A DNA stretch of 64,000 bases from Geobacteraceae bacterium GWC2_55_20 (GTDB lineage Bacteria; Desulfobacterota; Desulfuromonadia; Geobacterales; Pseudopelobacteraceae): NCBI GenBank assembly GCA_001802125.1, contig MGZK01000008.1, positions 1 through 64,000 on the forward strand, written 5' to 3'. Position 1 is the first letter of the stretch. Each line of letters begins with the position of its first letter. A model generated the notes under the pieces. The model worked only from the letters and a program-made list of their open reading frames with translations. It did not search any database and had not been told where the DNA came from. The position numbers were made by a program, and so were the translations under genes. Shown here piece by piece: positions 46,554 to 54,495 of the stretch.

Positions 46554-47894
46554 ATGCCAGCCAATATACTTAACCTCCCTGCCTATACTGTTACTAATAT
46601 CGTCGAGACGGAACACGATTATCACATTAATGCCGAAACGAAAACCACCTCGCAGACTTGCCCTCATTGCTACAGTGACCACCTCGTAGGCTTCGTCCGT
46701 AACGAGCAACTGGTACGTGATCTGCCGATTCACGGTAAGCGGATCGGCATCTACGTCGATACCAGACGCTATCAATGCCGCTCATGCAACAAGACCTTTT
46801 ACGAGCGTCTACCGGACGTGGACGGCAAGCGCATGATGACCTCGCGCCTGGTTGCGTGGCTTGGCAAACAATCAGTCAAGCGGCCCTTCTCCCATCTCGC
46901 CGAGGAAATCGGCATAAGCGAGATGACGGTTAAGAACGTCTTCAACGACTACATCAACGAGCTTGAACGTACAGTCAGATTTGAGACGCCCCAATGGATG
47001 GGGATCGACGAGATCCACATCATCAAGAAACCCCGCTGCGTAGTTTCAAACATCGAGAACAATACCATCGTCAACGTCCTGCGCGACCGCAACAAGAAGA
47101 CCGTAGCGGAATACCTGTTTCGTCTCAAGGGCAGGGACCTGGTGAAATGCGTTGCCATAGACATGTGGGAACCGTACAAGGATGCCGTGCGGGATGTCAT
47201 GCCCCAGGCGACTATCGTGATTGACAAGTTTCATGTAGTCCGGATGGCAAATGACTGTCTTGAGAAAGTACGGAAGGAGATTCGCGGGAGCCTGACTGAT
47301 AAACAGCGCCGAGGCCTGATGCATGATCGGTTTATCCTCCTGAAGCGTGAATCAAACCTTAAAGGTCTCGACCTCATCACACTTGAGTCCTGGACAAAGA
47401 ATTATCCGGCCCTGGGTGCGGCCTATCGGGCCAAAGAGGATTTCTTTGCCATCTACGATGCAATGACGGTTCAGGAAGGGATTACTCAATTTCGAGATTG
47501 GGAGGCCAGCCTGGCACCAGAGATCAAGACGCCTTCTACCCTCTCACGCGAGCAGTTAACAACTGGATGCCGGAGATCATGGCGTACTTCGATCATCCGG
47601 TTACGAACGCTTACACCGAGTCGCTGAACAACCTTATCCGGGTCATGAATAGAATTGGGGATGGGTTACAGCTTTGAAGCTCTCAGAGCAAAGATTCTCT
47701 TTACGGAAGGTGTCTGCAAGATCAAGAAACCGAAGTTCCAGCGTCCGGTCCAGAAGCCGCAAGAAATGGAGGCCTTCAGTTACTTTTCCTCTATCTCCAA
47801 AATGGGGCCATCAACAGTTTCCGAGGGACGCGAGATTAACTATGGAGCGGACATATCAACACTGGTGAGGATGATCGAGGAAGGCTTGCTTTAA
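46554..47894 (+). pseudogene. ISL3-family transposase, two frameshifts
   Basis: The first frame (46554 to about 47520) gives the zinc-finger N-terminus (CPHCYSDH, YQCRSCNKTFYERLP), HTH and catalytic start (PQWMGIDEIHI) of an ISL3/IS204-type transposase. The match then continues in a second frame (about 47520-47650: FYPLTRAVNNWMPEI, NAYTESLNNLIRVMNRIG) and returns to the first frame (from about 47655: GYSFEALRAKILFTEG) to a stop at 47894. Two indels therefore inactivate it. The ATG immediately follows the kinase stop (TAAATG), so the left end of the element is missing; CATGAAATATGGATACCCC at about 47909-47927 may be the right end. Confirmed IS boundaries cannot be given. Confidence 0.88.
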
Positions 47895-48020
47895 CCTCTC
47901 ATACATCATGAAATATGGATACCCCTAACTCTTAAATGGCAATTTTCAGTCGGATTATTGTTGCGCGTCTCAAGCCCTCAGGCCATTCCGGCCACTGAAT
48001 TAACAATTGGGAGTGAATGT

Positions 48021-48503
48021 ATGAAACTCAATCACATCATTGCAGCGTTATCCATGGTTTTCGTATCTTCATTTGCCTATGCCGGCGGAAACCACGCGGG
48101 CGGTCACGGCGAAGCAGAGACAATCGGTCAACCGGGTAAGGCAAAGAACATCAGCCGTACTATCACGATCACTATGTTCGATACGATGCGCTACAGCCCG
48201 GCCAGCATTTCGGTCAAGCAGGGTGAAACCGTCAAGTTCATCGTTAAAAATTCCGGCAAGACCAAACATGAACTGGTCCTGGGCACTGAAAAAGAGCTGA
48301 AGGAGCACTATGAGTTGATGAAGAAAAACCCTGAGATGGAGCACGCTGATGAAAACATGCTTACAGTCCAACCAGGCGAATCAGGTGAAATTATCTGGCA
48401 CTTCACCAAAGCAGGTAAAATTGATTTTGCGTGTCTGCTGCCAGGCCACTATGACGCGGGTATGAAAGGGACTGTGAGGGTGAAGTCGCGGAAGGCAAAG
48501 TAG
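48021..48503 (+). CDS. Exported cupredoxin-domain copper protein
   Basis: 160 aa from ATG 48021, preceded by GGGAGTGA. The signal peptide (HIIAALSMVFVSSFAYA) leads into a His-rich stretch (NHAGGHGE). The plastocyanin-like domain has a complete type-1 copper set: His83 (TKHELV), Cys138, His143 and Met148 (DFACLLPGHYDAGM). It probably binds copper in the periplasm for storage, buffering or electron transfer. It follows the dead transposase and precedes the third sigma-54 unit; its own promoter was not identified. Confidence 0.85.
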   Translation: MKLNHIIAALSMVFVSSFAYAGGNHAGGHGEAETIGQPGKAKNISRTITITMFDTMRYSPASISVKQGETVKFIVKNSGKTKHELVLGTEKELKEHYELMKKNPEMEHADENMLTVQPGESGEIIWHFTKAGKIDFACLLPGHYDAGMKGTVRVKSRKAK

Positions 48504-48513
48504 GAGTTAAAAA

Positions 48514-48591
48514 ATGAAAACGCTAAAATTATTCTCGATCATGCGAACACCTATTATCAAAACGCCCACCCAAAATCAGCATGTATTGTAG
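48514..48591 (+). CDS. Possible 25-residue peptide or gene remnant
   Basis: ATG 48514 follows GGAG at 7 bp and opens a 25-codon frame (MKTLKLFSIMRTPIIKTP...) that begins like a signal peptide and stops at 48591. Most likely the start of a gene lost by deletion; a real small peptide is not excluded. Confidence 0.25.
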   Translation: MKTLKLFSIMRTPIIKTPTQNQHVL

Positions 48592-48630
48592 ACACTTCAC
48601 TGCACGGCCTGCCTGAATACACATTTGTTG

Positions 48631-48668
48631 AGGAATATGCTGCTCAACGTGTTGAATATTCTCCACAT
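48631..48668 (+). promoter_or_regulatory. Tandem GAATATTC enhancer-like element, copy C
   Basis: GAATATGCTGCTC at 48633-48645 and TTGAATATTCTCCACA at 48652-48667, cores 21 bp apart. The proximal core begins 66 bp before the GG of the sigma-54 promoter at 48718, again one helical turn less than in copy B. Confidence 0.75.
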
Positions 48669-48717
48669 CCTCACATATTCTCAGGTACATTAGCCAGTAA
48701 TATCAAGGTGATACACA

Positions 48718-48734
48718 TTGGCATGGCATATGCT
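48718..48734 (+). promoter_or_regulatory. Sigma-54 promoter (-24/-12) of the His/Met-rich protein genes
   Basis: TTGGCATGGCATATGCT has both halves (GG and GC) at the right spacing. Transcription would begin near 48745, 40 bp before ATG 48785. Confidence 0.82.
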
Positions 48735-48784
48735 ATTATAAAGTTATCAAATGAACTAATACCTGAATCAAGGAGAAATTGAAC

Positions 48785-49264
48785 ATGAATAAAATGACCG
48801 TACTAATTGCAGCGCTCTTTGCCCTTGCAGCTCCTGTGGCCTCTTTTGCCGCTAACCATGGCGGCCACGAAGGCGGCTCTCATGACATGGGGCACGGTGG
48901 TCATCAAGGGGATGTGGCTCATGAAGAAGTGGTAGACAGTGTTAAAGCGACCTTCAAGGTTATGAGCATGAAAGAGCACATGAAGTCCATGAACATGGAA
49001 ATGCCGAAAGGGATGAAAGAGTCACATCACATCGCGGTTGAGTTCAAGGATGCAAAAACGGGCAAGGCCCTGACCGAGGGTGAGGTTAAGGTGAAAGTAC
49101 AGAACCCTGACAAAAGCAGCCAGTCCAAGGACTTGATGGGAATGCAGGGCCATTTCGGGGCGGACTTTGATCTCTCAAAGAAGGGTAAGTACGGCGTCAT
49201 GAGCAAGTTTCAGTTGAAGGACGGAAAAGTGCGCCAGTCCAAATTCTGGTACACGGTGAAGTAG
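48785..49264 (+). CDS. His/Met-rich exported metal-binding protein
   Basis: 159 aa from ATG 48785, 9 bp after AGGAG; a TTG at 48779 is too close. The signal peptide is MTVLIAALFALAAPVASFA. The mature start is packed with histidines (ANHGGHEGGSHDMGHGGHQG) and the middle with methionines (MSMKEHMKSMNMEMPKGM), as in periplasmic copper/silver proteins. The C-terminal half is a beta-sandwich-like module (LTEGEVKVKVQNPDKSS, GKYGVMSKFQLKDGK) reminiscent of YtkA/FixH-type domains. Likely a periplasmic metal buffer. Controlled by the third sigma-54 promoter. Confidence 0.8.
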   Translation: MNKMTVLIAALFALAAPVASFAANHGGHEGGSHDMGHGGHQGDVAHEEVVDSVKATFKVMSMKEHMKSMNMEMPKGMKESHHIAVEFKDAKTGKALTEGEVKVKVQNPDKSSQSKDLMGMQGHFGADFDLSKKGKYGVMSKFQLKDGKVRQSKFWYTVK

Positions 49265-49319
49265 CGAGTTACACGAGACGGAGAAGACATTTTCTCCGAG
49301 TACGAAGGGGAGGTGTACA

Positions 49320-49580
49320 ATGAGAAGGTTACTGGTAATCTTAATGGCAATGGGGCTGTTCGGAACAATGCCGGCTTTTGCCGGGCATGGCGACATGAAG
49401 ATGGAACATGAAGGCGTAAGGCAGTGTGCTTTACAGGCAGAATCGATCCAGGAGAAGATCAAACGACTGGAAACCGAGGTTGCGAAAGGTGAGAAGAAGT
49501 ATGATGCCAACCAACTGAAAGCACTGGAGAAAAAACTTAAAGAAGCGAATGAACTACTGGAAATACTGAACAGAAACTGA
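49320..49580 (+). CDS. Small exported helical protein
   Basis: 86 aa; GGAGG lies 6 bp before ATG 49320. The signal peptide (LLVILMAMGLFGTMPAFA) is followed by a short His/Met stretch (GHGDMKMEHEG) and then one long charged amphipathic helix (QEKIKRLETEVAKGEKKYDANQLKALEKKL). The layout recalls small periplasmic metal or stress proteins of the ZraP/CpxP kind, but no motif of those families was identified. It shares the sigma-54 unit of the preceding gene; a hairpin (CGGAGAA-GACATT-TTCTCCG, 49279-49298) lies between them. A strong terminator follows. Confidence 0.75.
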   Translation: MRRLLVILMAMGLFGTMPAFAGHGDMKMEHEGVRQCALQAESIQEKIKRLETEVAKGEKKYDANQLKALEKKLKEANELLEILNRN

Positions 49581-49592
49581 ATTCATCCAATC

Positions 49593-49626
49593 GAGGCGGG
49601 CCTAAAAACCCGCCTCAACTTTTTTA
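49593..49626 (+). terminator. Rho-independent terminator
   Basis: GAGGCGGG, loop CCTAAAAA, CCCGCCTC, then AAC and TTTTTT. It ends the 48785-49580 transcription unit. Confidence 0.92.
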
Positions 49627-49678
49627 ATCCGATTTCCGCAAATACATTAATAGCTAAGATGACCATCCAAAATCCTAC

Positions 49679-50083
49679 TCACCCTGCAATTAACGGCAGA
49701 TCCTTCCTATAGACCGTACCCTGGAAAATGGCCACCAAATCACCGGCATCATCGGTTATCATAACCGAATATGTCGCCAGCTTGCGGTTTCTGGCCAGTT
49801 CCCTGGCCTCGGCATGCAGGGTTCCGGCAACAGCGGCCTTTACAAAAGAGACGCTGGTATTGATTCCCATGGACAGTGTCCCGTGGGAATTTGAGGCTGC
49901 CGCAAAAGCGAAATCGGCCAGGGTGAAGATGGCGCCGCCATGCACTGTTTTGGCGCCGTTATAGTGGTACGACTGAATCACCATCCTGGCTTTCGCAATG
50001 CCCGGTTCGACCTCCAGCAGCTCGATTCCGGCATGCCTGGCAAAAAGATCCTTTTCCGAGAAAAACTGCTTGATTTTCTGCAT
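49679..50083 (-). CDS. PaaI-family hotdog thioesterase
   Basis: 134 aa from ATG 50083, after AAAGGG. The hotdog-fold signature NGAKTVHGGAIFTLADFAFAAASN gives the HGG motif and the central helix with its catalytic acidic residue. The C-terminal SVMITDDAGDLVAIFQGTVYRK is typical. It hydrolyses an acyl- or aryl-CoA thioester in the cytosol; the substrate is unknown. Longer upstream readings are unlikely because they overlap the next gene. Confidence 0.88.
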   Translation of the reverse strand: MQKIKQFFSEKDLFARHAGIELLEVEPGIAKARMVIQSYHYNGAKTVHGGAIFTLADFAFAAASNSHGTLSMGINTSVSFVKAAVAGTLHAEARELARNRKLATYSVMITDDAGDLVAIFQGTVYRKDLPLIAG

Positions 50084-50105
50084 TGATACCCTTTCCTGCC
50101 CCGAT

Positions 50106-50471
50106 TCAGATAGTGATGGTCTCTCCCGGGCGCAAGCGCTTCTGCTCAAAATCGGTCGGAGCGTCAAAAGAGGCTGCCAGAAGATAGAAAAACAACATGA
50201 CCAGGCCGCTGATCAGAATGAACAGCGGCAGGATGCGAACGGATTCATCGCGTTTTTCATGGGGCAGCACAAGGCCGAAGGCCGCCAGAACGACTCCGTA
50301 ACCTCCGATCGCCGCCGCCCAGAAGATGCCCAGGCGATAGATACGGCTCTCGGCGGCCAATGTCAGAGAAAACATCTCCGACAGAATACCGTGATAAAAA
50401 CTGGCGACAATGATCAGGATCAGGGCCGCCATCACCAAGCGCATGCCGTTTCTGACCGTGCGTTTACGCAT
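50106..50471 (-). CDS. Small membrane protein of unknown function
   Basis: 121 aa with three predicted membrane helices: LVMAALILIIVASFYHGIL, IFWAAAIGGYGVVLAAFGLVL and ILPLFILISGLVMLFFYLLAASF. Charged ends, no signal for cleavage. No family was recognised. It lies 22 bp before the thioesterase gene and 24 bp after the YciO-type gene on the same strand, so it is probably part of that group. Confidence 0.7.
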   Translation of the reverse strand: MRKRTVRNGMRLVMAALILIIVASFYHGILSEMFSLTLAAESRIYRLGIFWAAAIGGYGVVLAAFGLVLPHEKRDESVRILPLFILISGLVMLFFYLLAASFDAPTDFEQKRLRPGETITI

Positions 50472-50495
50472 GCGTCCTCTCCATGATTTTATCCA

Positions 50496-51104
50496 TCAGC
50501 CGCACCATGAAACATCACCCAGTCCGATTCGCAACACTTCCGGCTTGTCGTTGATCAGGCTCACCACGGAACTGACATCGGTCGTCAGGATACCGCCATC
50601 CAGGATGAAGTCCAACTGATTGCCGAAGGTATCGGCAATGGCATACGGATCGCCCACCGGCTCTTCTCCGGAGAGATTGGCGCTGGTGGTAATGATCGGA
50701 TTGCCGAGAGCTGAGACCAGATTCGTACAGATCCGGTTATCGGGAATCCTGATACCGACCGTCTTCTGGCGGGTCAGCAACAGGTCAGGAACCTCGCGGG
50801 TCGCTTCCAGAACAAACGTGTACGGTCCGGGCAGAAAGCGTTTCAGATGCTTGAAAGCGGAATTGCCGACCCTGGCATAGCGGGATATCTCCGAAAGTGA
50901 TGAACAGATAATGGAAAAGGGCTTGCGGCGGTCCCGCAACTTCATCTGGTAGATGCGTTCGATACTCTTTTTGCAGAAGATCGAGCAACCGATGCCGTAG
51001 GTGGTGTCGGTCGGATAGGCAATGACACTGCCGTTTTTGAGACCTTCGACTACTCGCGAGATCTGGCGCGGCTGAGGATCATCCGGGTGAATTTCAAGAA
51101 TCAT
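50496..51104 (-). CDS. Sua5/YciO/YrdC-family protein
   Basis: 202 aa from ATG 51104, after AAAGGG. The YrdC fold core is GSVIAYPTDTTYGIGC, RKPFSIICSSLSEISRYARV, LPGPYTFVLEAT and VGIRIPDN, ending ITTSANLSGEEPV. It is the stand-alone YrdC-like form without a Sua5 C-terminal domain. True TsaC makes threonylcarbamoyl-AMP for tRNA t6A with TsaD, whose gene lies 2 kb upstream on the same strand; sequence alone cannot tell TsaC from YciO. Confidence 0.88.
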   Translation of the reverse strand: MILEIHPDDPQPRQISRVVEGLKNGSVIAYPTDTTYGIGCSIFCKKSIERIYQMKLRDRRKPFSIICSSLSEISRYARVGNSAFKHLKRFLPGPYTFVLEATREVPDLLLTRQKTVGIRIPDNRICTNLVSALGNPIITTSANLSGEEPVGDPYAIADTFGNQLDFILDGGILTTDVSSVVSLINDKPEVLRIGLGDVSWCG

Positions 51105-51126
51105 GCTGACGCCCTTTACAAAACAA

Positions 51127-52488
51127 TTAATTCCGCAAGTCCCTGTCCGATTCGTCCTCAAGGCCGGATTCTTCGGCCTCAAGCAGATTGTCGGCGTATT
51201 CGCGCGGGATGTCCTGAACATCACGCAGCTTGCGCTCTATCACACGGGTGCGGGTGGCGGCCAGGTCGATCTGGTTGCCGGCCTCCTGCAACTTCTTACG
51301 GGTTTTTTCCAGCACCACGCCGAATTTTGAAAACTCGCTGCGAACCGAACCGAGCAGGTTCCAGACCTCGGCAGAACGTTTCTCGATCGCCAGGGTGCGA
51401 AAACCCATCTGCAGACTGTTCAACAGAGCCGCCAACGTGGTCGGGCCGGCCACGATAACCTTGTATTCACGCTGCAAAACATCAAAAAGCCCCGGCAGAC
51501 GGAGAACCTCGGCATACAGCCCCTCGGTCGGCAGGAACATCACACCGAAGTCGGTCGTGTGGGGCGGCTCCAGGTACTTGTCACGAATATTCCTGGCCAT
51601 TTCCCGCACTGCGCGATCCAGGGTTTTGGAAGCTTCGAGCGCCGCAACCGGATCGCCGAGCTCCTGCGCTTCCAGCAGACGAATATAATCCTCCTGCGGG
51701 AACTTGGCATCCAGCGGCAGCCACACCGAACTTTCCTGCACGCCATCCCGTCCCGGCAGTTTGAGGGCGAACTCGACCCGTTGGCCGCTGCCGGGCCGGG
51801 TTTCCACATTCGAATCATACTGGCCCGGCGCCAGTATCTGCTCCAGCAGGCTTGCCAGCTGGATCTCTCCGAAAGTACCGCGGCTCTTGACGTTTGTCAG
51901 CACTTTTTTGAGATCACCGACGCCGATCGCCAGCGACTGCATCTCTCCCAGTCCGCGCTGCACCAGCTCCAGGCGTTCGCTGACCAGTTTGAACGACTCG
52001 CCCAGACGCCTCTCCAGCGTGTCATGCAGCTTTTCATCGACGGTGGCGCGCATCTGTTCCAGCTTTTTGGCGTTATCTTCCTGGATCATCCGCAAACGCG
52101 CGTCAACGCCGTCACGCAACTTATCAAGCCGGGCCTCGTTGCTGGCGGTCAGCTCCTTCAGCTGTGCCGCGAACAGCTCCAGCTGATTCTTCTGCAGACC
52201 GGCAATGTCGCTCATCCGCTTGAGCAGCGAATCACCCAGCAAGGTGATGCCGGAAGTCATCTCCTCGCGGGAGTTGCGAACCCCGGAGAGCATCTCCGTC
52301 CGTCCCCGGGCAAGTTCATCGCCCAGAAGCCGTTCCTGGCGTTCGAAGAGTTTCCCCAGGTTTTCGATAGCGGCCAGGATACCGGACGATTCGTTCGTAC
52401 CGCGCCGGATAATTACAACCAGAAAACAGAGCAGACCGCAACAGACCAGCAGAAGCAAGATGATTATGTAGGCGGTCGTTAATGACAT
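51127..52488 (-). CDS. rmuC: DNA recombination protein RmuC
   Basis: 453 aa. An N-terminal membrane helix (TAYIIILLLLVCCGLLCFLVVII) and a long coiled coil (about residues 35-190) precede the nuclease-like RmuC domain: GDLKKVLTNVKSRGTFGEIQLASLLEQIL, WLPLDAKFPQEDY and DFGVMFLPTEGLYAEVL. It limits inversions and recombination at repeats in E. coli. The start is 18 bp after the rsmA stop. Confidence 0.94.
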   Translation of the reverse strand: MSLTTAYIIILLLLVCCGLLCFLVVIIRRGTNESSGILAAIENLGKLFERQERLLGDELARGRTEMLSGVRNSREEMTSGITLLGDSLLKRMSDIAGLQKNQLELFAAQLKELTASNEARLDKLRDGVDARLRMIQEDNAKKLEQMRATVDEKLHDTLERRLGESFKLVSERLELVQRGLGEMQSLAIGVGDLKKVLTNVKSRGTFGEIQLASLLEQILAPGQYDSNVETRPGSGQRVEFALKLPGRDGVQESSVWLPLDAKFPQEDYIRLLEAQELGDPVAALEASKTLDRAVREMARNIRDKYLEPPHTTDFGVMFLPTEGLYAEVLRLPGLFDVLQREYKVIVAGPTTLAALLNSLQMGFRTLAIEKRSAEVWNLLGSVRSEFSKFGVVLEKTRKKLQEAGNQIDLAATRTRVIERKLRDVQDIPREYADNLLEAEESGLEDESDRDLRN

Positions 52489-52506
52489 GGCACAGCGCCT
52501 CGGCCC

Positions 52507-53331
52507 CTATGCAACAAGAGGAGCATTCTCCGACAGCCAACGGGACAGTCGGGCAAACTCCTCCAGTGACAGGGTCTCGCCCCGGCGCCGGCCATCGATA
52601 TCGCAACTCTTCAGCAGCAGTTCCAGATCCATGCCTTTGGTGCATTCGGCTGATTTCAGGCAATTGGCCAGAGTTTTCCTGCGCATCGAAAAAGCAGCCT
52701 TGACAACGCCACGGAAGATATTCTCGTTGCCGACCTCGGCCCGCGGAGTCAAAAGCGGAGTGAAGTTCAGGATGGCCGAGTCAACCTTGGGCCTGGGGTG
52801 GAAACTGCCCGGATGAACGATGAAGCTTCTGCGGATATCGAACCACAATCCCAACAGCACGGTGGTGACACCGTAGGCCGAACAGTCGGGCTCCGAGGCC
52901 AGCCGGTCGCCGACCTCTTTCTGGAGCATCAGTGTCATGCGCGACAGCCTGTGATGCACTTCCAGCAGGCGGAACAACACCTCGGTCGAAATATTATAGG
53001 GAAGATTGGCAACCACATTCCATTTGCCGGGAGTTTCGGAGAGCAGCGCGTCCAGATCTACTTTCAGCACATCGGCGTCAATCACCGTTACCCTCGGATT
53101 CTCCTTGAGACGTTCCCGGTGGTAAGCCGCCAGGGCGTGGTCAAACTCGATCAGAACCAGCCGTCCGGCACGTTCCGCCAGATGATCCGTCAAAGCGCCC
53201 CGACCCGGTCCGATTTCAAGAACGGCGTCATCGGGCTGAATCCGCGCGGAGTTAATAATTTTTTCGACGACATTCTGGTCAACCAGGAAGTTTTGTCCCA
53301 GCGATTTTAGCGGGCGTCTGTTGGAGCTCAC
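52507..53331 (-). CDS. rsmA: 16S rRNA (adenine(1518)-N(6)/adenine(1519)-N(6))-dimethyltransferase
   Basis: 274 aa (KsgA family). Starts at a GTG overlapping the tsaD stop (GTGA). Motifs: LGQNFLVDQNVVEKI, the SAM motif VLEIGPGRGALTDHLA, VIDADVLKVDLDAL, and the catalytic NLPYNIS. Dimethylates two adenines in helix 45 of 16S rRNA during small-subunit assembly. Confidence 0.95.
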   Translation of the reverse strand: MSSNRRPLKSLGQNFLVDQNVVEKIINSARIQPDDAVLEIGPGRGALTDHLAERAGRLVLIEFDHALAAYHRERLKENPRVTVIDADVLKVDLDALLSETPGKWNVVANLPYNISTEVLFRLLEVHHRLSRMTLMLQKEVGDRLASEPDCSAYGVTTVLLGLWFDIRRSFIVHPGSFHPRPKVDSAILNFTPLLTPRAEVGNENIFRGVVKAAFSMRRKTLANCLKSAECTKGMDLELLLKSCDIDGRRRGETLSLEEFARLSRWLSENAPLVA

Positions 53332-54350
53332 GGCAATAGTTCCTTTATGCTGTCCATATCCCAGGTGGCGGTTACATCCAGAGAGTCCGGGGACGCCAGA
53401 CCGTTTGACAGGTAGTAATCACCAGGTACCGCCAGCATGGCGGCGTTGTCGCCGCATAGTGATGGCGCCGGAATGGAGAGATTGATTTGCATCTTATCGC
53501 ACAACTGCGCCATGCGCCGACGCAAGCCGCTGTTGCAGGCCACCCCGCCGGCTACCACCAGACGCCGCGCGCCGGTCTGCTTCAACGCCGCTTCGGTCTT
53601 GAAGGCCAGGACATCGCAGACCGCCTGCTGGAACGAAGCACACAGGTCATTCAACTCCTGACTTGGAACCGTCAGCGGATGCTTGGCCACATGCTGCAGC
53701 ACAGCCGTCTTCAGGCCGCTGAAACTGAACCTCAAAGTGCCGTCATGCATCAGCGGACGCGGCAGGGCAACCGCTGCGGGATTTCCGGACAAAGACAGCT
53801 TGTCGATCAGCGCTCCGCCGGGGTAGGCCATACCCATGATCTTGGCCGATTTGTCGTAGGCCTCACCGGCGGCGTCGTCAATGGTCCTGCCCAGCGTGGT
53901 ATAACGCCCTATACCTTCCACGTGATAGAGGTGGGTATGCCCTCCGGAAACTACCAGCGCCAGAAAAGGGAACTCCAGCGGCTGTTCCAGAAACGCCGCC
54001 AGCAGGTGCCCCTCAATGTGATGAACACCTACAAAAGGGACCTTCCTGGCGGCCGCAATCGCCTTGGCCGCCGAAAAACCGACCAGCAGGGCGCCTGACA
54101 GCCCTGGGCCACGGGTAACCGCCACCCCTTCAATATCGGCCATGCCAATTCCGGCATCCCGCAATGCCTGGCTGATCACCGGCGAGATCATTTCAAGATG
54201 CTTGCGTGAAGCGATCTCCGGCACGACTCCGCCGTATTCGGCATGGATCAGCACCTGCGAGGAAACGACCGACGAAAGGATTGTCCGGCCGTCACGCACC
54301 ACCGCGGCAGCGGTTTCATCGCAGGATGTTTCTATCGAGAGGACCAGCAT
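53328..54350 (-). CDS. tsaD: tRNA N6-adenosine threonylcarbamoyltransferase
   Basis: 340 aa, standard length. It transfers threonylcarbamoyl to A37 of ANN-decoding tRNAs with TsaB and TsaE. Motifs: SIETSCDETAAAVV at the N-terminus, ASRKHLE, the metal-binding GVHHIEGHLLAAFLE (HxxxH), ALVVSGGHTHLYHV and VAGGVACNSGLRR. Coupled to rsmA by a 4 bp overlap. A Sua5/YrdC-type gene lies further along the same strand. Confidence 0.97.
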   Translation of the reverse strand: MLVLSIETSCDETAAAVVRDGRTILSSVVSSQVLIHAEYGGVVPEIASRKHLEMISPVISQALRDAGIGMADIEGVAVTRGPGLSGALLVGFSAAKAIAAARKVPFVGVHHIEGHLLAAFLEQPLEFPFLALVVSGGHTHLYHVEGIGRYTTLGRTIDDAAGEAYDKSAKIMGMAYPGGALIDKLSLSGNPAAVALPRPLMHDGTLRFSFSGLKTAVLQHVAKHPLTVPSQELNDLCASFQQAVCDVLAFKTEAALKQTGARRLVVAGGVACNSGLRRRMAQLCDKMQINLSIPAPSLCGDNAAMLAVPGDYYLSNGLASPDSLDVTATWDMDSIKELLP

Positions 54351-54400
54351 GAAATACCTTTTCCAAAATCAATGTCGGTGGATGATCTGCCCCAAATAAA

Positions 54401-54486
54401 ACAGAGGACACAAGGCATGCGGAGTTGATACCAGATACATCGAGCTGCATCTGATATCCTCCGTGTCCCCCGTGTCCTCCGTGGCA
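54401..54486. repeat. Degenerate intergenic repeat with short GTGTCC units
   Basis: CAGAGGACACAAGG at 54402-54415 and TCCTCCGTGTCCCCCGTGTCCTCCGTGGC at 54457-54485 flank an imperfect hairpin (GATACCAGAT / ATCTGATATC). It looks like a common intergenic repeat class of repeated GTGTCC units; no gene is present. It lies in the gap before tsaD. Confidence 0.4.
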
Positions 54487-54495
54487 GTTTTTAAA

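Noticed and set aside
47895-48020. Fourth sigma-54 promoter before the cupredoxin (TGGCAATTTTCAGT near 47937)
   Set aside because: The -12 half is missing at correct spacing and there is no enhancer element upstream.
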